This document shows, in pieces, positions 49,557 through 61,770 of a stretch of 64,000 nt of DNA (positions within the stretch are counted from its first letter, which is position 1; every line of letters begins with the position of its first letter). The DNA is from Parasulfuritortus sp036391875. GTDB lineage: Bacteria; Pseudomonadota; Gammaproteobacteria; Burkholderiales; Thiobacillaceae. The notes below the pieces were generated by a model. The model saw nothing but the letters and a program-made list of their open reading frames with translations, had not been told where the DNA came from and did not search any database. The position numbers and the translations under genes are program-made. The stretch is taken from contig DASVZA010000007.1 in NCBI GenBank assembly GCA_036391875.1, forward strand, positions 133,104 to 197,103, written 5' to 3'.

Positions 49557-51479
49557 ATGGCGCAAGACATCGAATCCCCCCACTCCGGACGTTGGCTCTG
49601 GCTGCTGCCCAGGCTGGCGTTCGGGCTGTTCGTCGCCTCGGTGGTCACCCAGCTCTGGCTGTCGGCGCGGACCGATACCGAGGCGGAACGCACCACCCTG
49701 CTGAGCGACATGCTCTGGCTGGAACAAAGCCTGCGCTTCAACCTGACCCACAACGAGGAACGCCTGACCGAGATCGGTCAGGACAAGGACGGCGCCGCGC
49801 TGTTCGAGGCCAACGCCAACACCCTGCTGGAAAACAGCACCGGCCTGCGCCAGATCATGCTGCTCGACGCCGGCGGCCGCGTGCTGCGCAGCCAGCCGGT
49901 GCACCGGACTGCCCTCTCCGGCCAGGCCGTGGACGCCGCCCGGCGCCTCGCCCGGGCCGCCTATAGCCCGCCCTACAAGGGCATTTCGGGAGACTGGCTG
50001 TTCCAGGTCGACGTGCCGATCTTCAAGGCCGGCCGCTATGCCGGCAGCGTGGTCGGCGTCTACGACATCCGCAAGATACTGTTCGACGTCGTGCCCTGGT
50101 GGCTGGCCCAGCGCAACCGCATCGGCGTCGAGGACATCTCCGGCCAGTTGCTCGCCACCCGCTCCAGCGTCCAGGCCGGCGAGGTCGGCGGTAGCCATCG
50201 GGTCTATTTCGATCCACCGGGCCAGGGCATGGTGCTCTGGGCCGCGCCGATCCGGGCGCCCAAGCCCTTGTCCGGCAAATTCCTGTCGGCCGCCCTGGTC
50301 CTGCTCGCGGTCGTGGTGGTCTGGAGCCTGTGGGCCCTGCGCCGCGACATGCATCAGCGCCTCGCCGCCGAGCAGGCGCTGCGCGAACAGCATGCCTTCC
50401 GCCAGGCCATGGAGGACTCGCTGCAGACCGGCCTGCGCGCCCGCGACCTGCAGGGGCGCATCACCTACGTCAATCCGGCCTTCTGCCGCATGGTCGGCTG
50501 GAGCGCGGAGGAGCTGGTCGGCCTGCTGCCGCCCATGCCCTACTGGACCGAGGACAACTTCATCGAATCGAACCAGTCGATCAACGACCGCATCCTGGCC
50601 GGCAAGGGCCCACAAGCCGGTTACGAGATACGCCTCAAACGGCGCAACGGCGAGACCTTCCCGGCCCTGATCCACACCACGCCGCTGATCAACGCCCAGG
50701 GCCGGCAGACCGGCTGGATGAGTTCCATCGTCGACCTGACCGAGCAGAAGCGGGCCGAGGAGCGTGAGCGCCAGCAGCAGGAACGCCTGCAGGCCACCTC
50801 GCGCCTGATCGCCATGGGCGAGATGGCCTCCAGCCTGGCCCACGAGCTGAACCAGCCGCTGGCCGCCATCTCCAGCTACGCCACCGGCTCGCTCAACCTG
50901 ATCGACTCGGGCCAGACCGACCTGGCCGAGATCCGCAGCGTGCTGGCCAAGACCCAAGCCCAGGCCCAGCGCGCCGGCCAGGTCATCCGCCGGATCTACG
51001 ATTTCGTGCGCCGCGCCGAGCCCAAGAACGAGGCCTGCGACATCCGCCAACTGATCGACGAGACGGTCGCCCTGGTCGAGGTCGACGCCCGCCGGCACAA
51101 GATCCGCATCGAGAAGGAACTGGCCGGCGACCTGCCGACCGTGGAAGGCGACCGGGTGCTGCTCGGCCAGGCCCTGTTCAACCTGATCCGCAACGGCATC
51201 GAGGCCATGGCCGACACGCCCGACGCCCTGCTGACGGTGCGGGCGGAGACCGACGCCGAGCAGGTCACCCTGGCCATCGCCGACCGCGGCCCGGGCATCC
51301 CGGCCGACGTCGCCGGCGCCCTGTTCGAGCCGTTCTACACCACCAAGGCGGAAGGCATGGGCATGGGCCTCAACATCTGCCGCTCGATCATCGAGGCCCA
51401 CCGGGGCCGGCTCTGGCTGGAGGCCAATCCGGGCGGCGGCAGCATCTTCCACTTCACCCTGCCGAGGCACCGGACATGA
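49557..51479 (+). CDS. dctS: Membrane sensor histidine kinase, DctS-like
   Basis: A 640-residue kinase. An N-terminal transmembrane helix (LPRLAFGLFVASVVTQLWL), a periplasmic sensing region of about 210 residues and a second helix (LSAALVLLAVVVVWSLWAL) are followed by a PAS domain (about 280-410), the HisKA box with His429 (GEMASSLAHELNQPLAAISSY) and an HATPase_c domain (NLIRNGIEAM, ADRGPGIP, MGMGLNICRSIIEAHRG). This architecture matches DctS of Rhodobacter, which senses C4-dicarboxylates. It is divergent from dctPQM and its last codon overlaps the regulator start (ATGA). Confidence 0.9.
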   Translation: MAQDIESPHSGRWLWLLPRLAFGLFVASVVTQLWLSARTDTEAERTTLLSDMLWLEQSLRFNLTHNEERLTEIGQDKDGAALFEANANTLLENSTGLRQIMLLDAGGRVLRSQPVHRTALSGQAVDAARRLARAAYSPPYKGISGDWLFQVDVPIFKAGRYAGSVVGVYDIRKILFDVVPWWLAQRNRIGVEDISGQLLATRSSVQAGEVGGSHRVYFDPPGQGMVLWAAPIRAPKPLSGKFLSAALVLLAVVVVWSLWALRRDMHQRLAAEQALREQHAFRQAMEDSLQTGLRARDLQGRITYVNPAFCRMVGWSAEELVGLLPPMPYWTEDNFIESNQSINDRILAGKGPQAGYEIRLKRRNGETFPALIHTTPLINAQGRQTGWMSSIVDLTEQKRAEERERQQQERLQATSRLIAMGEMASSLAHELNQPLAAISSYATGSLNLIDSGQTDLAEIRSVLAKTQAQAQRAGQVIRRIYDFVRRAEPKNEACDIRQLIDETVALVEVDARRHKIRIEKELAGDLPTVEGDRVLLGQALFNLIRNGIEAMADTPDALLTVRAETDAEQVTLAIADRGPGIPADVAGALFEPFYTTKAEGMGMGLNICRSIIEAHRGRLWLEANPGGGSIFHFTLPRHRT

Positions 51480-52096
51480 CCGCCGCCGCGCCGCAGCGCC
51501 GCCCCCCTCTCGCCCACCTGGTCGACGACGACGAGGCCATGCGCGACGCCCTGGCCTGGCTGCTGCGTTCGCGCGGCGTCGACAGCCGGGCCTGGGACAG
51601 CGCCGAAGGCTTCCTGGCCGACTACGTCCCGGACATGACCGGCTGCCTGGTGCTCGACATCCGCATGCGGGCCATGACCGGCCTGGAGCTGTTCGACCGC
51701 CTGCGCGAACAGGGCTGCCGCATGCCGGTCATCTTCCTGACCGGCCACGGCGACGTGCCGCAAGCCGTTCAGGCGCTCAAGAATGGCGCCTTCGATTTCC
51801 TGGAAAAGCCGTTCGACGACAACCAGCTCGCCGACCGGGTCATCGAGGCCCTGGCCCGCGACGCCGAATGCCGCGCCAGCAACCGGGCCGACAACGACCG
51901 CGACGCCCGCCTGTGCAGCCTGACCGTGCGCGAGAAGGAAGTCATGGAACGCATTCTGGCCGGCAAGCTGAACAAGGTCATCGCCGACGAGCTGAACATC
52001 TCCATGCGCACCGTGGAAGTCCACCGGGCGCACATCTTCGAGAAAATGGGCGTGAAATCGGCAGTGGAATTGGCGCGCCGGTTGTCGGAGAATTAG
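51476..52096 (+). CDS. dctR: FixJ/LuxR-type response regulator, DctR-like
   Basis: A 206-residue two-component regulator. The receiver domain (about 12-125) has acidic residues VDDDE, phosphoacceptor Asp61 (LVLDIRM), Thr in FLTGHGD and Lys in FLEKPFDD. The C-terminal GerE/LuxR helix-turn-helix (LTVREKEVMERILAGKLNKVIADELNISMRTVEVHRAHIF) is of the FixJ kind. It overlaps the kinase gene by four bases. With dctPQM divergent, the set matches the Rhodobacter capsulatus dctPQM/dctSR organisation, so induction of dicarboxylate uptake is the likely output. Confidence 0.92.
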   Translation: MTAAAPQRRPPLAHLVDDDEAMRDALAWLLRSRGVDSRAWDSAEGFLADYVPDMTGCLVLDIRMRAMTGLELFDRLREQGCRMPVIFLTGHGDVPQAVQALKNGAFDFLEKPFDDNQLADRVIEALARDAECRASNRADNDRDARLCSLTVREKEVMERILAGKLNKVIADELNISMRTVEVHRAHIFEKMGVKSAVELARRLSEN

Positions 52097-52197
52097 CCAC
52101 CCGTCCCGGCCTGCGCCCTCATGCCGGCGGAGTTACCCCCGTGGCGACGGCCCGGCCGACCTGTGCGACCCTAAGACACGAATCCCGCGTACCGACC

Positions 52198-53928
52198 ATG
52201 CGTCCCTATTTATTTCAGTCCCTGCTTCTGGCCTTGGCACTATGGCTGTCCGGCGCGGCCATGGCGGCCGGCATGGCGCTGCCGGTCGACCGGCCCCACG
52301 CCGGGCCGATCGGTCTGTCGGTCGACTACCTCAAGGAAACCGGGGGCGAACTGACCATCGACCAGGCCGCGGCCGCCTACCGACGCGGCGCATTCCTGGT
52401 CAGCCGCAAGCCGGTACCGGACTTCGGCATCGGCTCGCAGCCGGTCTGGCTTCATTTCAGCGTGGCCAATCCGACCGATCGCGCCGTGGCCCAGCGGCTG
52501 ACGATCGAAACCCCCTGGCTGGACCAGATCGACCTCTATTTCCGGCAGGGCGGCCGGACCCTGGCTGCCTATCACGCCGGCGACCGCGAGCCGTTCGCCC
52601 GGCGCCCGGTCGACAGCCGCTACTTCGCCTTCGAGCACGACTTCGCCCCCGGTGGCGAGGACGTGTTCATCCGGGTGGCGACTCCCGACCCGATGGTGCT
52701 GCCGATCTACCTGATGGGCGTGGAGCAGGCCGAGGCCAGAAGCACGCTGCTGGATTACAGCTACGGCTTCCTGTACGGCTTCGTAATCGCCCTGATGGCC
52801 TACAACGCCATGCTCTATGCCGGCCTGCGGCAGTCGCGCTACATCCTCTATTCCCTGTACCTGGCGATGTTCCTGCTGATGAACATCTCCTATTCCGGCC
52901 ACGGCTTCAAATGGCTGTGGCCCGACCACACGACCTGGGAGCAATGGTCCAACCCGATCCTGATAGTGCTTTACGGCACCAGCGGCCTGACCTTCGCCCT
53001 GGCCTTCCTGGATACCCGCACGCACCTGCCTCGGGTCCACAAGGCCGTGATCGGCTTCATGGCGGTTTCCGGCCTGCTCGAACTGCTGTCGATCCTGATC
53101 GACAGCCAGCGCGATGCCCTGCTGGTCGCGTTCGTCTACGCCTTCCTGTTCAGCATCGTCATGCTGGCGATCGGCGCCCTGTCCATGCGCTCGGGCCGCA
53201 AACCGGCCCGGTATTTCCTGCTCGCCGCCCTTTCCGCCATGATCGGCGCCGCGCTCACCGCGCTATCCGTTGCCGGCATCATCCCCTACAACGCCTGGAC
53301 CTTCCGCGCGGTCGACATCGGCGTGCTGCTCGACGCCACCCTGCTGGCCCTGGCCCTGACCTACCAGTTCCGCACCAGCCAGCAGGAAAAGCTGCAGGCC
53401 GAGCAATTGGCCAACCTGGACCCGCTCACCGGCGTCAACAACCGGCGCGCCTTCTACGACCTCACCGCGCCGATCTGGAACATCGCGCTGCGCAACGACC
53501 GCGACCTGTCCGTCATCATGCTGGACATCGACCACTTCAAGGAGATCAACGACGCCCACGGCCACGCCGTCGGCGACGACACCCTGACCGCGATCGCCGG
53601 CGTGCTGACCGGATCGATCCGGGTGCAGGACGTGATCGCCCGCTGGGGCGGCGAGGAATTCATCATCCTGCTGCCCGAAACCGGCCTCCAGGAAGCCGCG
53701 GCCCTGGCCGAGCGGCTGCGCCGCGCCATCGAAGCCATCCGGCTGAAATTCATCGACGCGGAAATCACGGTCACCGCCAGCTTCGGCGTGGCCCAACGGG
53801 GGCGCGGCCAGCAAAGTCTCGACGCGCTGATCTCGACCGCCGACGACTGCCTTTACGAAGCCAAGGCGGGCCGGAACCGGGTCTGCTGCGGACGGCAGGA
53901 CGCGGCAGGCGCCGGCACGTCGATATGA
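52198..53928 (+). CDS. 7TMR-DISM diguanylate cyclase
   Basis: A 576-residue membrane protein. A signal peptide (LLLALALWLSGAAMA) leads to a 7TMR-DISMED2 periplasmic carbohydrate-binding-like domain (about 35-180), seven transmembrane helices (about 185-385), and a GGDEF domain with WGGEEF (GGEEF at 484-488) and DIDHFKEINDAHGHAVGDD. No EAL domain follows, so it should make c-di-GMP. It has the same sensory module as the 1403-residue protein encoded convergently. The start at 52198 has no strong ribosome site. It is 101 bp after dctR and may be a separate unit. Confidence 0.94.
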   Translation: MRPYLFQSLLLALALWLSGAAMAAGMALPVDRPHAGPIGLSVDYLKETGGELTIDQAAAAYRRGAFLVSRKPVPDFGIGSQPVWLHFSVANPTDRAVAQRLTIETPWLDQIDLYFRQGGRTLAAYHAGDREPFARRPVDSRYFAFEHDFAPGGEDVFIRVATPDPMVLPIYLMGVEQAEARSTLLDYSYGFLYGFVIALMAYNAMLYAGLRQSRYILYSLYLAMFLLMNISYSGHGFKWLWPDHTTWEQWSNPILIVLYGTSGLTFALAFLDTRTHLPRVHKAVIGFMAVSGLLELLSILIDSQRDALLVAFVYAFLFSIVMLAIGALSMRSGRKPARYFLLAALSAMIGAALTALSVAGIIPYNAWTFRAVDIGVLLDATLLALALTYQFRTSQQEKLQAEQLANLDPLTGVNNRRAFYDLTAPIWNIALRNDRDLSVIMLDIDHFKEINDAHGHAVGDDTLTAIAGVLTGSIRVQDVIARWGGEEFIILLPETGLQEAAALAERLRRAIEAIRLKFIDAEITVTASFGVAQRGRGQQSLDALISTADDCLYEAKAGRNRVCCGRQDAAGAGTSI

Positions 53929-53991
53929 CCGGGTTTTGCGGCGGGCAAATCTGCGCAATCGGTTCGGTAGAAACGCCGCTGCCGAACCAGC

Positions 53992-56900
53992 CTAAGTGAC
54001 CGGCTCGCGCCGTTCCGCCCCGGCTTTGATCTTGCCCACCAGCCAGTCGGTCAGCCGCTGGCGCGCGCCCTGCGCCTGCCTGCCGGCCAGCGCCTGGTGG
54101 TGCCAGGCCAGCGCCTCCGCCCCCTCTTCGCCCAGCCCTGCCAGGAAGTCTTCCAACGGGCAGGCCCCGGCCGTGCCTAAGGAAACATCACCATGGGCCC
54201 GCTTCCAGTGGTGCGCCAGCGCCCCGAGAAAGGTATGGATCTCGCCCCGCCGGATCGGCAGGCGGAAGGCATTGTTCCACGCCGGGACGGCAACGGGCGG
54301 CATCGGCCTGGCCAGGCCGTAGCCCTGGCCGAAGGGCGCGCCGAGGATCGCCGCCGCCTCGATCAGGCCCTTGTCCTCCAGGCCTTCGACGACCACCTTG
54401 CGTTCGAAGTCGGCGCCCATCTGGATGATGGCGCCGATCAGGCTGAGCGCCTGCACCGGATTGTCCAGGGCGTGCGCGAGCAGGCTCTGGTCGGCCTTGA
54501 TCGTGTCGAACGGCAGGACCGACAGGCGCTGCAGGCTGCTGTAGCCGGAACCGAGATCGTCCATGGCCAGATGGACGCCGACCTGGACCAGATCGCGGAT
54601 CACCGCGTCCTGGGCGAGATGGCCGATGTGCTCGGTCTCCAGCAGCTCCAGCGTCAGCCGCGCCGGCGCGACGCCGTGCCGCTGCAGCGCATCCCTGACC
54701 CAGTCCACGCAGGCCGGCTCGAACAAGGCGCTGGGCGGCAGGTTGAGCGAGGCGTCGACGGTCAGCCCCGCCTTGTCCCAGGCCACCAGCTGCGCCAGGA
54801 CGATGTCTAGCCCCATCCGGAACAGGCGGGCCAGGTCCGCCTGGCCGAGCAAGGGCACGAACTCGCCGGGCGGCACGAGCTGGCCGTCGGAAAGTTCCAG
54901 CCTGGCCAGGGCCTCGACCTTGACCATGGCGCCGGTCCGCAGGTCGACCATCGGCTGCATGTACATCCGCAGGCCGTCGCCGAACAGCCGCTGCCGGTAG
55001 AGCAAGGCATGCTCCTCGGACAGCACCGCGGGCGGCGCGCTGCAGCGCAGCCAGATCGACTCCCAGCGCTGCTCCAGGCCGCGCGCGAACTGCTGCATGA
55101 CCACGGATTCGAACTGGTTGGCGAAGGCACCGAACAGGCTGACGACGGCCTCCGAATGGCCCAGATCGTTGACGACCGGCACGCTCAGGCTGGACCGGAC
55201 CCCCAGATTTGGCGCGCTGTTGCGCCAGTAGTCGTAGCGTGGGTCGTTGGCGAACGCGGGCGAGGTCTGGATCCGCAGCGTGCGCCAGGCCCGCGCCGTG
55301 AGCCCCTGGCCGCGCGGCGAATTCGGGTCCGCCACCGCCTCGCGGCCCGGTGTCCGCAGCTCGGCGGCGATGTCCGCGCCGCGCGGGCCGGCGACCGCCT
55401 CGACCGAGAAGATGCCATCGCCGTTCAGGCGCAGCAGGAGCGCCCCCTGGACGCCAGGCAGCTCGCCCAGGGTTGCTATCTCAGAGTAGGTGGCGTCGGC
55501 CCACAGGGCTCCCAGCTTGGGCATCGGTTTCAGGAGGACGCCGAGGTAGGCGTGGGTGATCGAGATGTCGACCTGGATCTGGGTCTGGATGTCATCCTGC
55601 AGCCGGTTTTCCGCCGTGAGCAGGATGCGGTAGCGGTCCCGTGCCGACAAGGCCGCCTGGTTGAGGTAGTCGCTCAACAGGCGGCGGTACGCCATCATCG
55701 CCTGCACCAGCATGGCATTGCCGACGCCGGACAGGGCATGCGACGCGCCGACCTGGAGGGCCCTTTCCTGGATCATCGCCTGGGTCGTTGCAGGGCCGAG
55801 CAGGAAAGTCAGGTGCTCGGCCTGGCGGCAGAGCAGGCCGTCCAGTTCTTCCCGGCCCAGGTTCGCCAGGATCGCCCGGATGCTCGCGAACTGGCTCAAC
55901 TCCTCGTAGAACGTCGCGACGAAGCGTTCGGTGATGCGCCGGAAGTGCTCCTTGCTTCTTTCCAGCAGCGCCGCGGCCTGCGGACCGTACGGATCGAACG
56001 GGTCCTCTTGTTCCAGCGGCGTCGCCGCGGAGAAGAAGCGCCACCAGTGGACGCGATCCAGCTTGTGGGTCTTGGCCTGGTACATGGCGGCATCGGCCTG
56101 CCGGAGGAGACTGTCGCCATCCCGGGAATCACGCGGGAACAGGGCGACGCCCATGCTCATGCCGACCAGGGCCTGTCGGCCATCGCCGAGATCGAACGGC
56201 GCTTCCACCGCCGCGTGCAGGCGCTCCACGGCGTGGGTGATCTGCTTGACGGACTGCAGTTCGTCGAGGTCCTCGGCCACCAGCACGAATTCGTCGCCGC
56301 CCAGTCGGGCCAGCATGTCCGACCCCCGCAGCTGGACCTGCAGCCGCTCGGCCAGGGCCTTGAGCAGGCGGTCGCCGGTTTCATGGCCCCAGGTATCGTT
56401 CACGGGCTTGAAGTCGTCCAGATCGAACATGCAGATCGCGAGATCGTTGCCTGCCCGGCTGGCCCGGGCGATGGCCATCGGCAGGTGGCGCTCCAGGGCG
56501 CGGCGGTTGGGCAGGCCGGTCAGGTCGTCGTGCATGGCCTGGTAGGTGATCTGGATCCGGGCCTCGTGCAGGGTGGTCTGGTCGATCAGGCTCCACAGCA
56601 CGCCGCGCTCGCCGTTCTGCAGATCGATGAACGCGCCCAGCATTTCGGCCCACAGCAGGATGCCGTCCTTGCGCCTAAGCCGGTAGTCGAGCCGCGCGCA
56701 CAGGTCGCCTTGGAGGGCATCCTGAAAGTGTTCGGCGAACGCGACGAAGGCATCGTGGTCGGCGTGCAGCATCTCGGCGCTTTGGCCGAGCAATTCCGAA
56801 CGCTCGTAGCCGAGCAGATCGCACAAGGCCGCGTTGACCTGGAGGATGACGCGCCGGTTGTCGACGATGAAGAGCGCCGCGGCGTTGCTCTCGAACAGCG

Positions 56901-58203
56901 TCTGCTGAAAGTTGAGCGACTGGGCGAGTTCCTGGCGCAGTTTCGTCTCGTTCTCGTGGGCGAGCCGGGTTTCGGCCAGGCTGAGCTTCACCCGCTCGGT
57001 CTCGCGGCGGGAGATGCGCAGCCGGTCGGCCAGGGCCAGGGAAAGCAGGACCGCGTCGATCAGCATCCCGAAATCCACCGCCCGGTAGGTGTAATAGGTG
57101 TTGGCGATCAGACCCGCCATCGCCAAGGCGGTGACGAACGAACCGATCAGGCCGGCCGCCGTGGCCGGGATGAAATAGCGTGCCGCGCGGTTGCCGTTCA
57201 CCAGCGAGAGGATGCCCAGTGCCAGCACGAACGGCGAATAGACGGTCACCCACAGGACCGCGCCGACCACCAGCAGCTTGGGCCCGCCGATGACGGAGGT
57301 CAGCACGGCCGACCCAACCAGCGCGATGGCGAAGGCCTCCGTCCAGCGGTATGCCCGGCTCAGCCGGGTGCGCAACTCGAGAAACTGGATCGCGAACAGG
57401 AGTCCGGCCAGCATGAACAGGTAGACGCCGCCGGGATGGGCCCAATGATCCCAGACGACGGCATTCGGCCAGAGAAACGCATAGGCGAAGCCGTTGTAGG
57501 TCACGTGCATGGCGATGAACGCCAGCAGATAACCCACGTAGGCGGCGTAGACCCGCTCCCGAACCGACAGGAACAGGACCAGATTGAACAGCAGCAAGGC
57601 CGCGACGACGCCGTAGACAAAGCCGTAATAGGCCCGATCGGCCCCGGCCGCCCGGTAGAAGGCAGTCCGTTCCCACAGCGTCATGCCCACGAAGAACGGC
57701 CCGGTGGTCCGGGTGCGGACCAGCAGGCGGCTCTCGCCCGGCGGCAGGCTGAGCTCGAAATTGATCTGGCGCTCCGGCAGCGCCCGATGTTCGAAGGTCA
57801 TCAGGTTGCCGCCCGCGTAGACCTGCCGGCTGCCGTCCGGCCGGATCAGGATCGCCTGCACCTCGTCCAGCCAGCTCGGCTCGAACGACAGGATACGGCG
57901 CAGCGGCGTCTTGTCGGGATTGCGGATATCGACGTAGAACCAATAGACGTCGCTGCTGAAGCCCAGGCTCTCGACCAGCTTCCCGGCGGACGGCACCGCA
58001 TCCGGCGCACGTTTCAGCACGGCCTCCGGGGTCAGCCTTCCGCCCGGATCCTTGACGATCCGGGCCACGGGAACCAGAGGCACTTCGTCCCCAACCGCAT
58101 TCGCGAAGACGGCACCGCCCGACGCCGCGACGGCCTCGGCCTGCGTGGAATACACGCCAAACCCGAAAAGCAGCGCAATCGCTGCAAGCAAACGAAAAAA
58201 CAC
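53992..58203 (-). CDS. 1403-residue 7TMR-DISM/PAS/GGDEF/globin-like/GAF/EAL protein
   Basis: A very large c-di-GMP sensor. The order is: signal peptide (LLAAIALLFGFGVYSTQAEA); 7TMR-DISMED2 (about 35-185); seven membrane helices (about 190-395); coiled segment; PAS (about 430-545); GGDEF with LGGDEF (635-639); a helical domain (about 735-870) resembling sensor globins, with candidate haem His822 (VGASHALSGVGNAMLVQAM); a GAF domain (about 890-1050); and EAL (EALAR from 1097, LELLETE, DDLGSGYSS, IKADQS). A C-terminal helical tail of about 100 residues follows. Both output domains look complete. The globin call is by pattern only. Confidence 0.92.
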   Translation of the reverse strand: MFFRLLAAIALLFGFGVYSTQAEAVAASGGAVFANAVGDEVPLVPVARIVKDPGGRLTPEAVLKRAPDAVPSAGKLVESLGFSSDVYWFYVDIRNPDKTPLRRILSFEPSWLDEVQAILIRPDGSRQVYAGGNLMTFEHRALPERQINFELSLPPGESRLLVRTRTTGPFFVGMTLWERTAFYRAAGADRAYYGFVYGVVAALLLFNLVLFLSVRERVYAAYVGYLLAFIAMHVTYNGFAYAFLWPNAVVWDHWAHPGGVYLFMLAGLLFAIQFLELRTRLSRAYRWTEAFAIALVGSAVLTSVIGGPKLLVVGAVLWVTVYSPFVLALGILSLVNGNRAARYFIPATAAGLIGSFVTALAMAGLIANTYYTYRAVDFGMLIDAVLLSLALADRLRISRRETERVKLSLAETRLAHENETKLRQELAQSLNFQQTLFESNAAALFIVDNRRVILQVNAALCDLLGYERSELLGQSAEMLHADHDAFVAFAEHFQDALQGDLCARLDYRLRRKDGILLWAEMLGAFIDLQNGERGVLWSLIDQTTLHEARIQITYQAMHDDLTGLPNRRALERHLPMAIARASRAGNDLAICMFDLDDFKPVNDTWGHETGDRLLKALAERLQVQLRGSDMLARLGGDEFVLVAEDLDELQSVKQITHAVERLHAAVEAPFDLGDGRQALVGMSMGVALFPRDSRDGDSLLRQADAAMYQAKTHKLDRVHWWRFFSAATPLEQEDPFDPYGPQAAALLERSKEHFRRITERFVATFYEELSQFASIRAILANLGREELDGLLCRQAEHLTFLLGPATTQAMIQERALQVGASHALSGVGNAMLVQAMMAYRRLLSDYLNQAALSARDRYRILLTAENRLQDDIQTQIQVDISITHAYLGVLLKPMPKLGALWADATYSEIATLGELPGVQGALLLRLNGDGIFSVEAVAGPRGADIAAELRTPGREAVADPNSPRGQGLTARAWRTLRIQTSPAFANDPRYDYWRNSAPNLGVRSSLSVPVVNDLGHSEAVVSLFGAFANQFESVVMQQFARGLEQRWESIWLRCSAPPAVLSEEHALLYRQRLFGDGLRMYMQPMVDLRTGAMVKVEALARLELSDGQLVPPGEFVPLLGQADLARLFRMGLDIVLAQLVAWDKAGLTVDASLNLPPSALFEPACVDWVRDALQRHGVAPARLTLELLETEHIGHLAQDAVIRDLVQVGVHLAMDDLGSGYSSLQRLSVLPFDTIKADQSLLAHALDNPVQALSLIGAIIQMGADFERKVVVEGLEDKGLIEAAAILGAPFGQGYGLARPMPPVAVPAWNNAFRLPIRRGEIHTFLGALAHHWKRAHGDVSLGTAGACPLEDFLAGLGEEGAEALAWHHQALAGRQAQGARQRLTDWLVGKIKAGAERREPVT

Positions 58204-58371
58204 CCGGTCTGTTCCTGGTCAATTCGACAGATGGCCGCATTTTGCCAGACTATCGGCCCGTTCCGGCCGATTGGGCCGGCTGAAATGCCCGACCGCCGCG
58301 CCGCTCCACGCCGAATCCAAGACATTGGTAGAATTGCGCCTTTCCTTTCAGCCTTTTCCCGCGCTTCCGCC

Positions 58372-61008
<2,637 letters not shown>

Positions 61009-61033
61009 GGATTCAAGCCAACACCTTGGAGAT

Positions 61034-61053
61034 GGGGGCCTTCGGCCCCTTTT
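61034..61053 (+). terminator. Rho-independent terminator of acnA
   Basis: GGGGCC and GGCCCC pair around TTC and are followed by TTTT. Confidence 0.85.
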
Positions 61054-61116
61054 CATTTTGAGGTTCATAGTAATCAGCCATTCCGGCGCAGGCCTGAATC
61101 CAGCCTGCTCACCCGG

Positions 61117-61136
61117 ACCCCGGCCTACGCCGGGGT
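61117..61136. repeat. REP-like palindrome
   Basis: ACCCCGGC and GCCGGGGT form an 8-bp stem around CTAC, flanked by GG and GACC. It is of the same general type as the paired palindromes between parE and parC, though not identical. Confidence 0.55.
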
Positions 61137-61257
61137 GACCATATTCGAGCCTAGTCCGGGCCGGATCAATGAGTGCGCCAAGCCGACTCCCTTGCCGGCC
61201 ACCATGGTCTTTGCCAGAATCCCGGCAAGGACACAAAAAACGACAAGGGAGGCCGCC

Positions 61258-61656
61258 ATGCCCTCGGGCAACAGTGTTCAGCAAACCGGCATCAGCAAGA
61301 AACTATCGCCCGGGCAACCGGGAACCAAGCGTTACATGCGTCAATTCGGCGCTGCGTTGGTCTGCGTTCGCTATCGCACACATCCCGAAACAGCCACGCG
61401 ATATACGACGGTCGAAATCGTCGTCGACGAAAAGCAGCGCCCCAAATCCGTTTTGCCCGGCGGCATCGAAGAAACCACACCGGTCGCTGTGACCGTCGCC
61501 TTCGGCGAGACCGATCTCCGCCAGCGCGTCAAACAGGCCGGTGGCAAATGGGATCAGGAAAGAAAAATCTGGTTGCTGCCCTATGGCATTGCCCGCAAGC
61601 TTGGATTGCATGGCCGCATCCGCAAACTCGGGGCTGATCATGCCTGGAACAGATAA
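61258..61656 (+). CDS. Hypothetical protein next to the integron boundary
   Basis: A 132-residue soluble, basic protein. AAGGGAGG precedes ATG at 61258, which is preferred over the longer frame from 61135. The sequence begins with ISKKLSPGQPGTKRYMRQFGAALVCVRYR and ends with LRQRVKQAGGKWDQERKIWLLPYGIARKLGL. I recall similar short proteins near mobile or accessory DNA in beta- and gammaproteobacteria, but there is no named domain. It is just upstream of the first cassette boundary and has no attC of its own, so it is probably host or flanking DNA. Function unknown. Confidence 0.7.
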   Translation: MPSGNSVQQTGISKKLSPGQPGTKRYMRQFGAALVCVRYRTHPETATRYTTVEIVVDEKQRPKSVLPGGIEETTPVAVTVAFGETDLRQRVKQAGGKWDQERKIWLLPYGIARKLGLHGRIRKLGADHAWNR

Positions 61657-61676
61657 ACGCCTGAATTTATCCATGT

Positions 61677-61770
61677 CCACATATGGCGACAAAACCACCA
61701 TATGTGGAAAGAAATTGCCGCCTATGGAAATGTTCCTGGATATGGCAATGGTGTCGAATATACGTTGGGC
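61677..61770 (+). other. Left boundary of the cassette array, candidate attI-like region
   Basis: The core site GTTGGGC (61764-61770) marks the junction where the first cassette joins. Upstream, CCACATATGG (61677-61686) and CCATATGTGG (61698-61707) are perfect inverted repeats 11 bases apart, and further ATATGG and CTATGG copies follow. No attC-like inner stem precedes the junction, so this is either the attI site or a decayed boundary. No integrase gene lies on the left. Confidence 0.5.
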
